Shown here: in pieces, positions 27,167 to 37,293 of the stretch | Layout: each line of letters opens with the position of its first letter | Position numbering within the stretch: the first letter of the stretch is position 1 | Source of the DNA: Vibrio ouci | Lineage (GTDB): Bacteria; Pseudomonadota; Gammaproteobacteria; Enterobacterales; Vibrionaceae | Assembly: GCF_004551525.1 (NCBI RefSeq) | Contig: NZ_SATR01000005.1 | Span: forward strand, 62,001-126,000 | Length of the DNA stretch: 64,000 nucleotides | Reading direction: 5' to 3' | Position numbers and translations under genes: made by a program | The notes under the pieces: generated by a model | The model's database searches: none | Told to the model about the DNA's origin: nothing | The model's input: the letters and a program-made list of their open reading frames with translations, nothing else

Positions 27167-28123
27167 TTGAACTGGAGACGTTTCACTCAATTTCAGAGTG
27201 TTCCCCCCTCACAAGCAGCATTAGCACTCGGCTTTATTGGGCTAGGTCATGCTTGGGCGCTTTACATCCCTGAAGTCGGCGAATTGATTCGGCCCTATCT
27301 GGCTGGGATCGGGGCAATTCTGCTATTTCCAGTTTTGGTCAAATACTTAACCAACTACAACACCTTCATCAATGATATTCGCCATCCGTTAAGTGGCAGC
27401 TTAATGGCTCCAATGAGTATGGCCTTATTGATTTTATGTGACTATTTAGCCGTCATTTCACCCATTATCGCCTACCCGATTTGGTTCGCTGCCCTGCTGC
27501 TACATTTCACCATGATGATACTGTTCTTCACCTTCCAGTTAACCAATTTTAAGATGTGCAACATCGTTCCAAGTTGGTTTTTATACCCCGTCGGTATGAT
27601 CAGCAGCTCGTTAGCTGGAACACAGTTTGGCCACACCGTTTTTTCAGAAACACTGGTCAACGTCTGCATAACCATCTATTTCTTTATGTTGCCTCTGGTC
27701 CTCTATCGTCTTGTTTTTGAGGGTATGTTGCCAAAGCGAGCTAAGCCAACACTGGCGATTATGGCTGCGCCTATCAACCTTACGTTAGCAACCTATCTAG
27801 TGAACTTCCCCGAACCAGACCCTATTTTGACTGGGGCATTAGCTGGGATTGCCATCACCATGACGTTACTGATTTACCTGTGTTATATCCGCTTAATGAG
27901 GCTCAAGTTCCAGCCTTCTATTGCAGCCGTTACTTTCCCTTCAGTGATCAGTGCGGTAGCCATGCATCGTTTGACTACCTTTTTCGAACAGTATCACCCG
28001 CATTGGCATTGGTTACATAAATTCGGACTGTTTGAACTCTCGGTTGCAACCGGACTAGTGGTTTGGGTCGCAGTTGGTTACGTAAAAATGTATTGGCCAG
28101 AGGTCACTCGAAAAGCTTATTAA
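27167..28123 (+). CDS. TDT-family TehA/SLAC1-like anion channel or transporter
   Basis: This is 318 residues with about ten hydrophobic segments and the TDT (tellurite-resistance/dicarboxylate) pattern (HPLSGSLMAPMSMALLILCD, WFLYPVGMISSSLAGTQFG, HWLHKFGLFELSVATGL). The start is TTG at 27167, preceded by AAGGATG; no in-frame ATG is near. Relatives include TehA and plant SLAC1 anion channels; the substrate here is unknown. Its position 126 bases after clcA places two anion transport genes together. Confidence 0.8.
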   Translation: MNWRRFTQFQSVPPSQAALALGFIGLGHAWALYIPEVGELIRPYLAGIGAILLFPVLVKYLTNYNTFINDIRHPLSGSLMAPMSMALLILCDYLAVISPIIAYPIWFAALLLHFTMMILFFTFQLTNFKMCNIVPSWFLYPVGMISSSLAGTQFGHTVFSETLVNVCITIYFFMLPLVLYRLVFEGMLPKRAKPTLAIMAAPINLTLATYLVNFPEPDPILTGALAGIAITMTLLIYLCYIRLMRLKFQPSIAAVTFPSVISAVAMHRLTTFFEQYHPHWHWLHKFGLFELSVATGLVVWVAVGYVKMYWPEVTRKAY

Positions 28124-28346
28124 CTAGTACAAAAAACATTAACTTATTAATAGTTTAGTAATTTATTTAATTAAAATATGCTTCCAAAAGCGTAATTAGA
28201 ATTGAGATATATTAAATCGAGTATATTTTTGTTTGCAGAATTGCGCAAGAAAATAACCTTTCATATTAGACTAATTTCTTAACACACATCATAAATAGCC
28301 TTGTCAGCTGGCAGCAATAATTTTACAACTTACAAGGCTAACTATT

Positions 28347-29528
28347 ATGAATATGTTAAGTGACTACTCGTGCTTGCCGAATTTCGTCAAGCAACGAATT
28401 GATTTCTATGTTTCCGACTTAATAAATAAAAAAGATAACGGTCGAAATTTAGTTTTAGGTAAGAAGCCAGAAAGCACAGATATTATTTTACAAAGTAACG
28501 ACTATCTATCTCTTTCAAATCATCCAAAAATTATCGATGCCCATGTCAGCTCTCTGCTTTCTCGAAAAGACACCGCATTTATGTCCAATGTGTTTCTTCA
28601 CAGTGATGGCTTAGATAAAAACGTCGAGCAAGAATTGTCGGACTACACAGGCTTTCAATCCTGTACCATTGCTCCATCGGGATGGATTGCGAATATTGGG
28701 TTATTGCAAACTATTTGCGACTCCAGTACCAATGTTTACATTGATTTTTTCGCCCATATGTCGATGTGGGAAGGCGCCAGAATTGCCGGAGCCAACATTC
28801 ATCCATTTATGCACAATAATGTTAAGCACCTTAGACGTACGATTAAACGAAATGGCCCAGGTATCGTCCTCGTCGACTCAATATACAGCACCGTCGGCAC
28901 TATCGCTCCACTGGTTGAAATCATTGATGTTGCGAAGGAGTTAGGCTGTGCAATTGTGGTTGATGAATCGCACTCATTAGGTACACATGGAGAACAAGGC
29001 GCAGGTCTAGTGCACTCGCTAGGGCTCACTCATAAAGTCGATTTTTTAACCGCGAGTTTGGCTAAAACATTTGCTTATCGTGCAGGTGCGGTCTGGTGCA
29101 ATAACGAGACAGGGCAAGTTGTCCCTTACGTGTCGTTTCCATCGATTTTCAGCTCCGCAATGATGGCGTGCGAACTGGATAGGATCAGTGCGACACTAGC
29201 GGTAATAAAAGAGAGTGACCATGCGCGAGCAAACTTAACCCATAACGCACAGCAAGTCGTTTCTGGATTAAAATCGATTGGCTTTGAAATTAGAAGTGAG
29301 TCGCAAATAATTGGATTAGAAACGGCAGAAAAAACAAATACAAGAAAGGTAAGAGACTTTTTTGAAGATAGAGGTGTATTTGGTTCGGTATTCTGCACAC
29401 CAGCAACACCAGATAATAAAAACATTTTAAGGCTATCATTAAATAGCTCTTTAACGGATAACGATATCAACAAAATATTATCTGTCGCTCACGATGCATT
29501 TAATCATCCTGAACTACACTTCGTTTAA
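28347..29528 (+). CDS. cqsA: CAI-1 autoinducer synthase
   Basis: This is 393 residues, a fold-type I PLP enzyme of the alpha-oxoamine synthase family. The Schiff-base Lys is near residue 240 in FLTASLAKTFAYRAG, with DESHSLGTHGEQG upstream and the ring-stacking region in APSGWIANIG. CqsA joins an acyl-CoA to S-adenosylmethionine to make the alpha-amino ketone precursor of CAI-1. Length and gene pairing with cqsS fit V. cholerae and V. harveyi. The 223-base upstream region is very AT-rich. Confidence 0.95.
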   Translation: MNMLSDYSCLPNFVKQRIDFYVSDLINKKDNGRNLVLGKKPESTDIILQSNDYLSLSNHPKIIDAHVSSLLSRKDTAFMSNVFLHSDGLDKNVEQELSDYTGFQSCTIAPSGWIANIGLLQTICDSSTNVYIDFFAHMSMWEGARIAGANIHPFMHNNVKHLRRTIKRNGPGIVLVDSIYSTVGTIAPLVEIIDVAKELGCAIVVDESHSLGTHGEQGAGLVHSLGLTHKVDFLTASLAKTFAYRAGAVWCNNETGQVVPYVSFPSIFSSAMMACELDRISATLAVIKESDHARANLTHNAQQVVSGLKSIGFEIRSESQIIGLETAEKTNTRKVRDFFEDRGVFGSVFCTPATPDNKNILRLSLNSSLTDNDINKILSVAHDAFNHPELHFV

Positions 29529-29535
29529 TTAATTG

Positions 29536-29559
29536 TAGCACCTCTTTATTGAGGTGCTA
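29536..29559. terminator. hairpin between converging cqsA and cqsS
   Basis: TAGCACCTC and GAGGTGCTA pair perfectly around TTTATT. T-tracts are modest on both strands. It probably ends both transcripts. Confidence 0.65.
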
Positions 29560-29567
29560 TAAAAACA

Positions 29568-31613
29568 TTACAAATATAAAGATATTTTGTCTAGCAGGTG
29601 TTCTTTATCGACGGGTTTAATTAAATAGTCATTCATTCCCACCTGCTTTATTTTCTGCAACGTTTCTTGGCAATTATCACCCGTATGCCCAACAATCGGA
29701 ATATCGAAATAATCCTCAGATGAGCTCCTTATTGCCTCAGTGGCATCAAACCCATTGAGTTTCGGCATTTCAATATCCATCAGTATCAGATCGATAGCCT
29801 GATTGCCTAAAACATCAAGAACTTCGCTACCGTCACTCGCATGAGAAACTTGATAACCTTGCTTATTGAGCAAAATAGTCGTCAGTTGACGCATTGAGAC
29901 ATTGTCATCGGCAATCAGAATCCGTTTGCCAACGCTCGTAGTTTTGCGAGGTATTTGCGTTCTATCTGCTTCACAACGGCCAAACATGAGCTCAGCAAAA
30001 ACATCACTGGTATGCTTCAAGACCTGTAATTTTTCAATCGCATAGATGGACAGGAAGCGGCTAAATTTGGTGTGATAATGGCTATTCTTGTCATACAGAA
30101 CGACCAGTTTCGCTTCAGTAAAGTGCAATTTTGACTCAAGTTTTAGATACTCAGACTCACTGCAGGTATCTAGGTCAATCAAAATTAAGTCATACTCAAA
30201 TTCATACTCTTCTTTCTGATACGCTTGCTCTAGATTTATATCTGACAGCTCCGTACCCATATAGAAGGCAAACTCGTTCAGTTTACGCTGCACCATAGGG
30301 TCACTGCCTATGTGCAGTATCGATTTAGTACGCAGGATTTCATGTTTGATGACACTGATCGCTTGGGAATGTTTGTGAGGGAACTTGAGAGTAAACTGCG
30401 TCCACTCTCCTAATGCAGACTCGCATTCAATCGAGCCTCCAAACGAATGCATCACTCGTTGGCAAAATGGTAGCCCCAAGCCATAACTGGATGCTTTGCC
30501 TGATGTATAAAAATCTTCAAAGATGTAGTCAATCTTATCCGGCTCAATTCCAACACCGTTATCTTCGAAATAGAGGTAGTTTGCCTTTTCGTCTGCATTA
30601 ACGGTAATAGAGACCTTAAACGCATCATCGTTTCGGTAGTACAATGCATTTTTCAGCAAATTATACAGTGCGTATTTCAATAAGGTATCACTACCAAAAT
30701 ATTCAAAATCTTGACCAATGTTGAGCGTGACGTACTTGCTGGCTTCGGTACCGCGATAGGAATATGTCGCTAAAGACTCTCTGACCACTTCACCTGCTGA
30801 ATGGAGCTTAAATGTCGATTGAGAAACTCGGTTTTCATCAATAGATGTCAGCAGTAAATCAATCGCTTCATTGCCGTTATGGATAACCTCATCGGCGCTG
30901 GCCAGCACCTCTCTCATTCTCATTAGATCTTGGCGTGGTAATTCAACATACTCGTTCTGATTAGATTTTGATGCAGGAAGCGATGAGCTCAATACGTCTA
31001 ATGAAGTCTGCAAAGCACTTAATGGGTTTCTCATCTCATGAGCAATACCAGCCCCAAACGACTTAGCAATGGAGACCTTAGCTTCATGCTCAACCTGATT
31101 TCGGAAGTAAAAAAGGTTACCGAATATATAGGTGAAGAGGAAAATCGGGATGTATGGCCAAATGATAGGAACACCGCCATCAAACAGTCCATCATTGAGC
31201 CCATATGCGAACAAAAAACCTAGGACAATCGCCAACGTCGCTTGAGCAATCATGACCCGGGTTTGGTGAACTAATAGAATATGGAGGAAGATCGAGCTCA
31301 TAAAGGACATCGCCCAAACCGTCGACCAGCCATTCATAAACATCATGAACGAAAAGAAGAACGGCAGACAAATCGTCACTGTCGCTAAATAGTAATATGG
31401 CAAAAAGCGTTTCAGTACAGTTGGAACGTAATGCCTTAGAGCCAACCCAAGCAACAGCAGCGCACAAAATATTCTCAGGGGTCCATTCTCATAAGGCTGA
31501 GGATAGAACACCGTCCAGACAAAATAGTAGGCAGGGAAACCAATACACCCCATCCAACCTACTAATGAGAGGTTAGGATCTGCATACTGGTAAATCTTCT
31601 TAACTACATCCAT
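29568..31613 (-). CDS. cqsS: CAI-1 receptor hybrid histidine kinase/phosphatase
   Basis: This is 681 residues. Six hydrophobic segments occupy residues about 15-170, with no large periplasmic domain. The phospho-His is H192 in AKSFGAGIAHEMRNPLS, followed by HATPase motifs (NLLKNALYY, DNGVGIEP, GLGLPFCQRVMHSFGG). The C-terminal receiver has Asp near 613 in LILMDIEMPKLNG and LIKPVD. It signals through LuxU to LuxO in Vibrio quorum sensing. It is convergent with cqsA. By counting from the phospho-His, Phe168 falls where ligand choice is set in known CqsS proteins. Confidence 0.95.
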   Translation of the reverse strand: MDVVKKIYQYADPNLSLVGWMGCIGFPAYYFVWTVFYPQPYENGPLRIFCALLLLGLALRHYVPTVLKRFLPYYYLATVTICLPFFFSFMMFMNGWSTVWAMSFMSSIFLHILLVHQTRVMIAQATLAIVLGFLFAYGLNDGLFDGGVPIIWPYIPIFLFTYIFGNLFYFRNQVEHEAKVSIAKSFGAGIAHEMRNPLSALQTSLDVLSSSLPASKSNQNEYVELPRQDLMRMREVLASADEVIHNGNEAIDLLLTSIDENRVSQSTFKLHSAGEVVRESLATYSYRGTEASKYVTLNIGQDFEYFGSDTLLKYALYNLLKNALYYRNDDAFKVSITVNADEKANYLYFEDNGVGIEPDKIDYIFEDFYTSGKASSYGLGLPFCQRVMHSFGGSIECESALGEWTQFTLKFPHKHSQAISVIKHEILRTKSILHIGSDPMVQRKLNEFAFYMGTELSDINLEQAYQKEEYEFEYDLILIDLDTCSESEYLKLESKLHFTEAKLVVLYDKNSHYHTKFSRFLSIYAIEKLQVLKHTSDVFAELMFGRCEADRTQIPRKTTSVGKRILIADDNVSMRQLTTILLNKQGYQVSHASDGSEVLDVLGNQAIDLILMDIEMPKLNGFDATEAIRSSSEDYFDIPIVGHTGDNCQETLQKIKQVGMNDYLIKPVDKEHLLDKISLYL

Positions 31614-31801
31614 CTACTACAGCCGTTATTGATTTATCTATATTTTGTAAACTGCGTACAAGATTTACTGCCGCAACCGCTGAAAAAAATAACATACTAA
31701 TCATTACAAAATGAGCAAAGCCATGGCATGCGCTCAACTCCGTTACTCATATCACACATAAGAAATTCGCTGCATTGGTATAATTCTAGCCGTTAATTTA
31801 A

Positions 31802-34800
31802 TCAGTGGACACCCGCTAGGTGGATTGTACTTCCCACTCTAGATGATTCCACATCCAACCGGAGTGGCATTTGTTCTTTAAGCTCCGAAATATGCGAGAT
31901 AACCCCTATTGTACGACCACTTTGCTGTAAATCGACTAAGATCTGCATGGCTAGATCTAAAGATTCAGGGTCTAAACTGCCAAAGCCTTCGTCGATAAAT
32001 AATGTATCAAGCCTAATCCCGCCACTGTATGACTGAACAACATCAGACAGGCCTAATGCTAAAGCTAATGCAGCCATAAAAGACTCCCCGCCAGATAGGG
32101 TCGCGACATCGCGAACTTTACCTGTATAGCCATCTTCAACCGACAGATCTAAGCCTCGCCCTGCGGCCCCTTTGAACCCTTCGGTCTTACGTACAAGTTG
32201 GTATCGACCGCGGCTCATAATACTCAGTCGCTGCGAAGCTTGAATCAATACGTCATCGAGCAAAACGCCAAGTACAAAACGGTGCAAGCTCACTCGGCTG
32301 CCTGTTTTGCCACTCGCGACATCGTAAAGAGTGCCATAAACTTTATATTCTTCTTCTAGCTTGCGATTTTTCTCATGCAACTGAGCAATATCTTGCGCGA
32401 CTTTTTCTAAACGATGCAATGTCGACTGAGCGGTATCCAATACTGTTCTAGATTGTTGATATTCCGCTTCTCTTTGCTGTACTGACAACTGTTCCTGTTC
32501 TAAATTCGGTTGCTGCATACCGACTAGTGCTTGCTCAAGATCGCTGATTGTCTGCTCTAATTGGACACTGGTACGGTTATATTGAGTTATCTCGTTTTGC
32601 CACGCTTCTAATTCAGAAGGTGTCGAACGAGATGCCAGAAACTCTTGCTCTGAAACAATAGCAGTCGCTTGCAGAGCGCTGTGCCACGCATGCTCATTAA
32701 CCTGGCGCTGTGCTACCGCTTGGCTGAGTAATTCACGGTGGGTGACCATTTGTGACTCTAGGTTTGACTGTCTCATCGCCGCTTGTTGAGCCTGCCCCTG
32801 CGCGGCTTCTAACGCCTGCTTAAGCTGTGACATTATTTGCTGCGTCTGTACTCGTTTTGCTTCAACTTCCTCAACCGAGTTGAACTCACCATTGATCGCA
32901 ATCGAAAGCTTTTCTAGTTGCTCGATACTAAGCTTTAAAGCGGTATCATTGGCAGAGATTTCTTCTTTAAGCTGATTGATTTTAGCTTCACCATCAGTGC
33001 AGCGTTGGTTGAGCTCAACTACCGCCTGCTCCATCTTGATCAAGTCAATCGCGGAGAGATGCTGTAAACGAAGCTGATGCTGATTAAGTTGCTGCTCTAC
33101 ATCGGCAATGTTAAGCGTCGCTTTGTCGCCTAACTCAGCGTCTGCAGCCAGAACCATGGCTCTCTTTTGCTCACATAGCGACAGGTGCTGTTCAAGCGCA
33201 CTGCTTGCCTGATTAAATTGTTCAAGTGCAGCTCGCTCAATCTGGCGAGCACTTTCTACCTGTTGCTTTGAAACTTCATTGCCAGCAAAGCTTGCTGGTG
33301 ATGGGTGCGTGCAGCTACCACAAACCGGACAAGGCTGATCTTGTTCAAGCTTCTGAGCTAAAACCGCGGCTTGTGCATTATGCCAATGGAGCTCAGTTTG
33401 GTCGGCAAATTTCTGTTTAGTGACTAACTCGGCTTGCAAGGTTTGCTTTGTTGTCTGCTTCGCTTCAGTTTGTTTATCTAAACTGGCTTGTTCGCCCTTA
33501 ATTTGTGCAAGTTTACGTAGATCAGAGGCCAAACGCTGATTATTAGCAATCTCCGCTTCTAGCGTCACCTTCTCTGTCACATCCTTACGTGCTTGCTCAA
33601 GGTCCTGACTGCCTTTTAGAGCGTCACTTGCAAGCTTATCTTTGAAAGCGATGTATTTATCTAACGTTTGTTGCTGCTCGACTTTTTTTTGCTGTAAGGC
33701 ATTAACATTCGATTGCTGTTGAGCGCGTTCCACCAGCTTCTGCTGAGTTTGGTCCAGCTTGAATAGTTGCTCATTCAAAGCAGGGAGATGTTCGGCTTCT
33801 GAGGAAGCTTTTTGATGCTGAGCCTCACTCTGCTTTAGCATCACTTGCGCTTGCTCTTGTTCCGAGTTTAGCGTAACAAGCTTTTGTTCAAATTCCGTGA
33901 CTTGCTTTAAACTCGCTTGCCACTGCGAATATGGCGCTTCTAATTTGCTTGCTTGTGTGGCGCGCTCTAATGCTAGGTTACGCTCAGCGATAACAGCTTG
34001 CTGCTCTAAGTGAGCTTTTAAAGCCGCTTTACCCTGCTCTAGTTTCACAAACTGACCGTTAAGTGTCGTCACTTGCTGTAGTTTGGCTTTCGATTGGCTG
34101 AGCGCTTCTGAACTGGTTTGCTCAGCCATTTTAGCGTGAGCTGCCTGTTCATTTGCTTGGGTAAGCTTGTCGCTTAGATCTTGCTCAGTACTCACCTCGC
34201 CCACCTGCAGCGCACCGCGGATTTGGTTGTCGAACTCGTCCTTCGATTTACTGATTGAGAGCGCACGATCCTTTAAAGCAAATTCAATTTTTTTGTAGAT
34301 GTCAGTTTGAAACAGTTGACCAAATATCGCTTCTCTGTCTTTCGAGCTTGCCAGTAGTAGCTCGCGGAATTTGCCCTGCGGCAAGACCATCACCTGACGG
34401 AACTGACTTTCATTAAGCCCTAATAGCGCCGCCACCTCTGTTTTGACTTGTGCTGTTTTACTAGTAATCAAACGCTCTTCATCAGTGATCTCATATAATG
34501 AAGCCGCGTGTTTCTTTGTCGTTGTTCCTTCACCGCGTGCTTTCGGTGCTTCTTGCTCAGGGGCGCGCGTCACACGGTAATGTTTATCGTGCAGCGCAAA
34601 CTCAAAAATGATTTCAGTCGGTAAGTTAGCAGCAGACTGGTCGCAGCGCATTTGTATGCCTTGGCGTTCATTACCCGTGGTTTCTCCATATAGAGCAAAG
34701 CAAATCGCATCTAAGATTGAGGTCTTACCGGAACCTGTTGGGCCGTTAATTAAGAACAGAGGATTAGTACCAAGCTGAGTAAAGTCCACTTGTTCAGTCT

Positions 34801-34846
34801 TGGCAAAAGGACCAAATGCTTGCAGCGTGAGTTTTAATGGTTTCAT
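31802..34846 (-). CDS. sbcC: exonuclease SbcC (Rad50-like ATPase subunit)
   Basis: This is 1014 residues. The N-terminal Walker A reads FLINGPTGSGKTSILDAI. A very long coiled coil rich in Gln and Glu is broken near residue 508 by the zinc hook CPVCG. The C-terminal half-site has the ABC signature LSGGESFMAALALALGLSD and Walker B LDTLFIDEGFGSLD. With SbcD it forms a nuclease that opens DNA hairpins and processes blocked ends. It begins 8 bases after sbcD. Confidence 0.96.
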   Translation of the reverse strand: MKPLKLTLQAFGPFAKTEQVDFTQLGTNPLFLINGPTGSGKTSILDAICFALYGETTGNERQGIQMRCDQSAANLPTEIIFEFALHDKHYRVTRAPEQEAPKARGEGTTTKKHAASLYEITDEERLITSKTAQVKTEVAALLGLNESQFRQVMVLPQGKFRELLLASSKDREAIFGQLFQTDIYKKIEFALKDRALSISKSKDEFDNQIRGALQVGEVSTEQDLSDKLTQANEQAAHAKMAEQTSSEALSQSKAKLQQVTTLNGQFVKLEQGKAALKAHLEQQAVIAERNLALERATQASKLEAPYSQWQASLKQVTEFEQKLVTLNSEQEQAQVMLKQSEAQHQKASSEAEHLPALNEQLFKLDQTQQKLVERAQQQSNVNALQQKKVEQQQTLDKYIAFKDKLASDALKGSQDLEQARKDVTEKVTLEAEIANNQRLASDLRKLAQIKGEQASLDKQTEAKQTTKQTLQAELVTKQKFADQTELHWHNAQAAVLAQKLEQDQPCPVCGSCTHPSPASFAGNEVSKQQVESARQIERAALEQFNQASSALEQHLSLCEQKRAMVLAADAELGDKATLNIADVEQQLNQHQLRLQHLSAIDLIKMEQAVVELNQRCTDGEAKINQLKEEISANDTALKLSIEQLEKLSIAINGEFNSVEEVEAKRVQTQQIMSQLKQALEAAQGQAQQAAMRQSNLESQMVTHRELLSQAVAQRQVNEHAWHSALQATAIVSEQEFLASRSTPSELEAWQNEITQYNRTSVQLEQTISDLEQALVGMQQPNLEQEQLSVQQREAEYQQSRTVLDTAQSTLHRLEKVAQDIAQLHEKNRKLEEEYKVYGTLYDVASGKTGSRVSLHRFVLGVLLDDVLIQASQRLSIMSRGRYQLVRKTEGFKGAAGRGLDLSVEDGYTGKVRDVATLSGGESFMAALALALGLSDVVQSYSGGIRLDTLFIDEGFGSLDPESLDLAMQILVDLQQSGRTIGVISHISELKEQMPLRLDVESSRVGSTIHLAGVH

Positions 34847-34854
34847 TGCTGTTC

Positions 34855-35985
34855 CTATTGCTGACTTAGTTGCTTGATAATGTCGGTGATGGCTTTGTCT
34901 TGTTCCTCACTCAACTTAGCGTCTTGCGCCTCGAAGAAGAAATCTCGGAACATATCCACTTCACTGCGTGCTAACTTAGCGACCGCCATTTCTTGTTCTG
35001 TACCAATCAACATGCCTGGCTTTTCTAAATGCAAAACATTGGGATAGACTGCTCTCAGCTTATCCATTGGGTTTAGGATGGCGTGCTTGTCCATTAAACG
35101 CACCAACAGGTAATCATCACTATTCGGGTCGGTTTTCCCTTGCGTTAAAATGCTCTCCAACTCACCTTCAACAATGCGCATTTGATGAGGTGCTACAAGG
35201 TCAATATGAGTCGCTGATTTAAAGCCATTTTCATCTAACTCGACAAGCGTCATACCTTTCTTCTGATGTTGTTCTGAAAAGCTGTATTTCATCAAAGAGC
35301 CCGAGTAGCGAATATGCTCCTCGCCTTTTTTTTGCGGCTGGTGCAAGTGACCAAGTGCCACGTAATCGAAGTCGACAAAATGTTCGTGACTGACACGATC
35401 TGAACCACCAATAGACAATGGACGTTCGGATTCTGATTCGATTGCGCCATCAACAAAACAGTGACTAATCAATACATTCTTAGTGCCATCCACAAAGGTC
35501 TTTTTGATCTCTTCACATAAATGCTGATGAGCTTCGTCATGAGTTGAAACTGGCTGTTTGAAATGGTGACGGACTAGCTCAGGATCGTTGTATGGCATGC
35601 CATAGAAAGCCACTGGGCCTATATCGCTGTCGATAACGATCGGTGTCACCATATCTCTAAAATTGGAGATGATATGCAAACCAGATTCTTTCATCTGCTT
35701 GGAAGCAAAACCCAATCGCTCAGCACCATCGTGGTTACCTGGGATCAGAATGACTGGAAGCTTGAGCTCACCACACACATGCTCGACAAAATGATTCATT
35801 AACTCAATCGCGGCTGTCGGCGGCACAGAGCGATCATAGATATCCCCCGCAATCACCAAGGCATCTACTGGATGCTGCTGTACATAGTCGGTTATCTGCT
35901 GTAATACAGCTTTTTGATCATCAAGTAGAGAAACATTGTGAAATTGGCGACCCAAGTGCCAATCAGATGTGTGAAGAAATTTCAT
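34855..35985 (-). CDS. sbcD: exonuclease SbcD (Mre11-like nuclease subunit)
   Basis: This is 376 residues. Metallophosphoesterase motifs are in order: HTSDWHLGRQ, AGDIYDR, IPGNHDGAERL, SHCFVDG and ALGHLHQPQ. It is the nuclease partner of SbcC and the first gene of the sbcDC operon. The start ATG at 35985 matches the conserved N-terminus MKFLHTSDWHLG. Confidence 0.96.
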   Translation of the reverse strand: MKFLHTSDWHLGRQFHNVSLLDDQKAVLQQITDYVQQHPVDALVIAGDIYDRSVPPTAAIELMNHFVEHVCGELKLPVILIPGNHDGAERLGFASKQMKESGLHIISNFRDMVTPIVIDSDIGPVAFYGMPYNDPELVRHHFKQPVSTHDEAHQHLCEEIKKTFVDGTKNVLISHCFVDGAIESESERPLSIGGSDRVSHEHFVDFDYVALGHLHQPQKKGEEHIRYSGSLMKYSFSEQHQKKGMTLVELDENGFKSATHIDLVAPHQMRIVEGELESILTQGKTDPNSDDYLLVRLMDKHAILNPMDKLRAVYPNVLHLEKPGMLIGTEQEMAVAKLARSEVDMFRDFFFEAQDAKLSEEQDKAITDIIKQLSQQ

Positions 35986-36046
35986 GCTAGCCCAGCGGAG
36001 TTCTTATCGTTAGGCCAATATAATAATCTCAAAGGTAGGTGATAGA

Positions 36047-36075
36047 TATAAAAAGTCGCACTTAAAATGCGACTT
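36047..36075 (-). terminator. intrinsic terminator after the FabH-like gene
   Basis: On the minus strand AAGTCGCA and TGCGACTT pair around TTTTAAG and are followed by TTTTTATAT. Confidence 0.85.
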
Positions 36076-36106
36076 AAATTGTTAATCTTTTCAATACGTG
36101 ACGAGG

Positions 36107-37189
36107 TTATGCGCCTTTCTTGCAATGCTCAATAGCGTTAGCAAGTAATTCCAGTGCAGAGCTCTCACACTCAGGTAAAGCTGCGTCACTTTGGCCAATA
36201 GGCGTGACTCGTTCACCCCACTTGATATGACCAGCGCCCCAAGTGAGTCCAGCACCGAAAGCAGCAAGTAGCAGATGGTCACCCGACTTAACCTTACCTT
36301 GCTCAAGTGCTTCACAAAGTGCGATAGGCACTGTTGCAGCAGAGGTATTACCGTAGTTGTGAATATTAACAAACGCCTTATCTTGGCTAATGCCTGATAA
36401 ATCACACAGAGTTTGGATGATACGAATATTCGCTTGGTGAGGGATTACCACATCAACGTCGTCCGTAGAAAGTTCACTACGAGCAAGGACGCTTTGAGCA
36501 GCCGCGCCCATACCTTTCACGGCACGCTTAAAGATCTCTTTACCAACAAAATTGAAATCCCAATGACCATTGTCAGCAGCAAAGCGATCCATAGACGTAC
36601 CGAATTTTGGTACTGCTAGAATATCGCGCCCCGCCGAATCACAGCCTAGCTGAGCTTCTTGTAAACCAACTTGTTTCTCTGTACGGCTAAGAACAGCAGC
36701 ACCAGCGCCATCACCGAACAGTACAGCCGTATCACGCTTAGTCCAGTCGATAAAGAACGACAGGCGCTCAGCACCAATTACGATGGCATTGCGGTAATTG
36801 CCCGACTGTATTAGTCGAGTCGCGGTTTCTAATCCGTACAAGAATCCTGTACATGCTGCATTAAGATCAAAAGCAGCTGCAGTTTTGATACCTAGGTTCT
36901 GCGAGACTTTCGATGCCGTATTAGGAATCAGTGAGTCTGGCGAACAAGTCGCGACAATAATTAAATCAACTTCTTCAGCCGTAATACCTGCACATGCTAA
37001 TGCGTGCTTTGCTGCTACCGTCGCCATGTCAGAGGTATTTACGTGACTAATACGGCGGTTTTCTATACCTGTACGAGTACGGATCCACTCGTCAGAGGTA
37101 TCTAAAAAGGTGCTTAGGTCTTCATTGGAGAGCGTCGCTGGAGGTAGGCACTTGCCCCAGCCGGTAATTTCCGCATAGAAATTTTTCAT
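36107..37189 (-). CDS. 3-oxoacyl-ACP synthase III (FabH-like)
   Basis: This is 360 residues, about 40 more than the housekeeping FabH. The KAS III triad is present: Cys in [14 protein letters not shown], His in [11 protein letters not shown] and Asn in [14 protein letters not shown]. The start reads [20 protein letters not shown]. It may begin fatty acid synthesis from acetyl-CoA or another acyl-CoA. It lies alone rather than in a fab cluster, so I treat it as a second KAS III of the kind Vibrio carry on chromosome II. It is divergent from trxC. The extra length is a C-terminal tail after WGAGHIKWG. Confidence 0.88.
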   Translation of the reverse strand: MKNFYAEITGWGKCLPPATLSNEDLSTFLDTSDEWIRTRTGIENRRISHVNTSDMATVAAKHALACAGITAEEVDLIIVATCSPDSLIPNTASKVSQNLGIKTAAAFDLNAACTGFLYGLETATRLIQSGNYRNAIVIGAERLSFFIDWTKRDTAVLFGDGAGAAVLSRTEKQVGLQEAQLGCDSAGRDILAVPKFGTSMDRFAADNGHWDFNFVGKEIFKRAVKGMGAAAQSVLARSELSTDDVDVVIPHQANIRIIQTLCDLSGISQDKAFVNIHNYGNTSAATVPIALCEALEQGKVKSGDHLLLAAFGAGLTWGAGHIKWGERVTPIGQSDAALPECESSALELLANAIEHCKKGA

Positions 37190-37293
37190 TTTGAGCCTTT
37201 GAATTAGTTATTTGTATCACTCGTTCGTTTCAGAGTATAACTATCTCCGGCAATCACTGTCACCTAATTGAAAAAAACAACGAGAGAAAAGTC

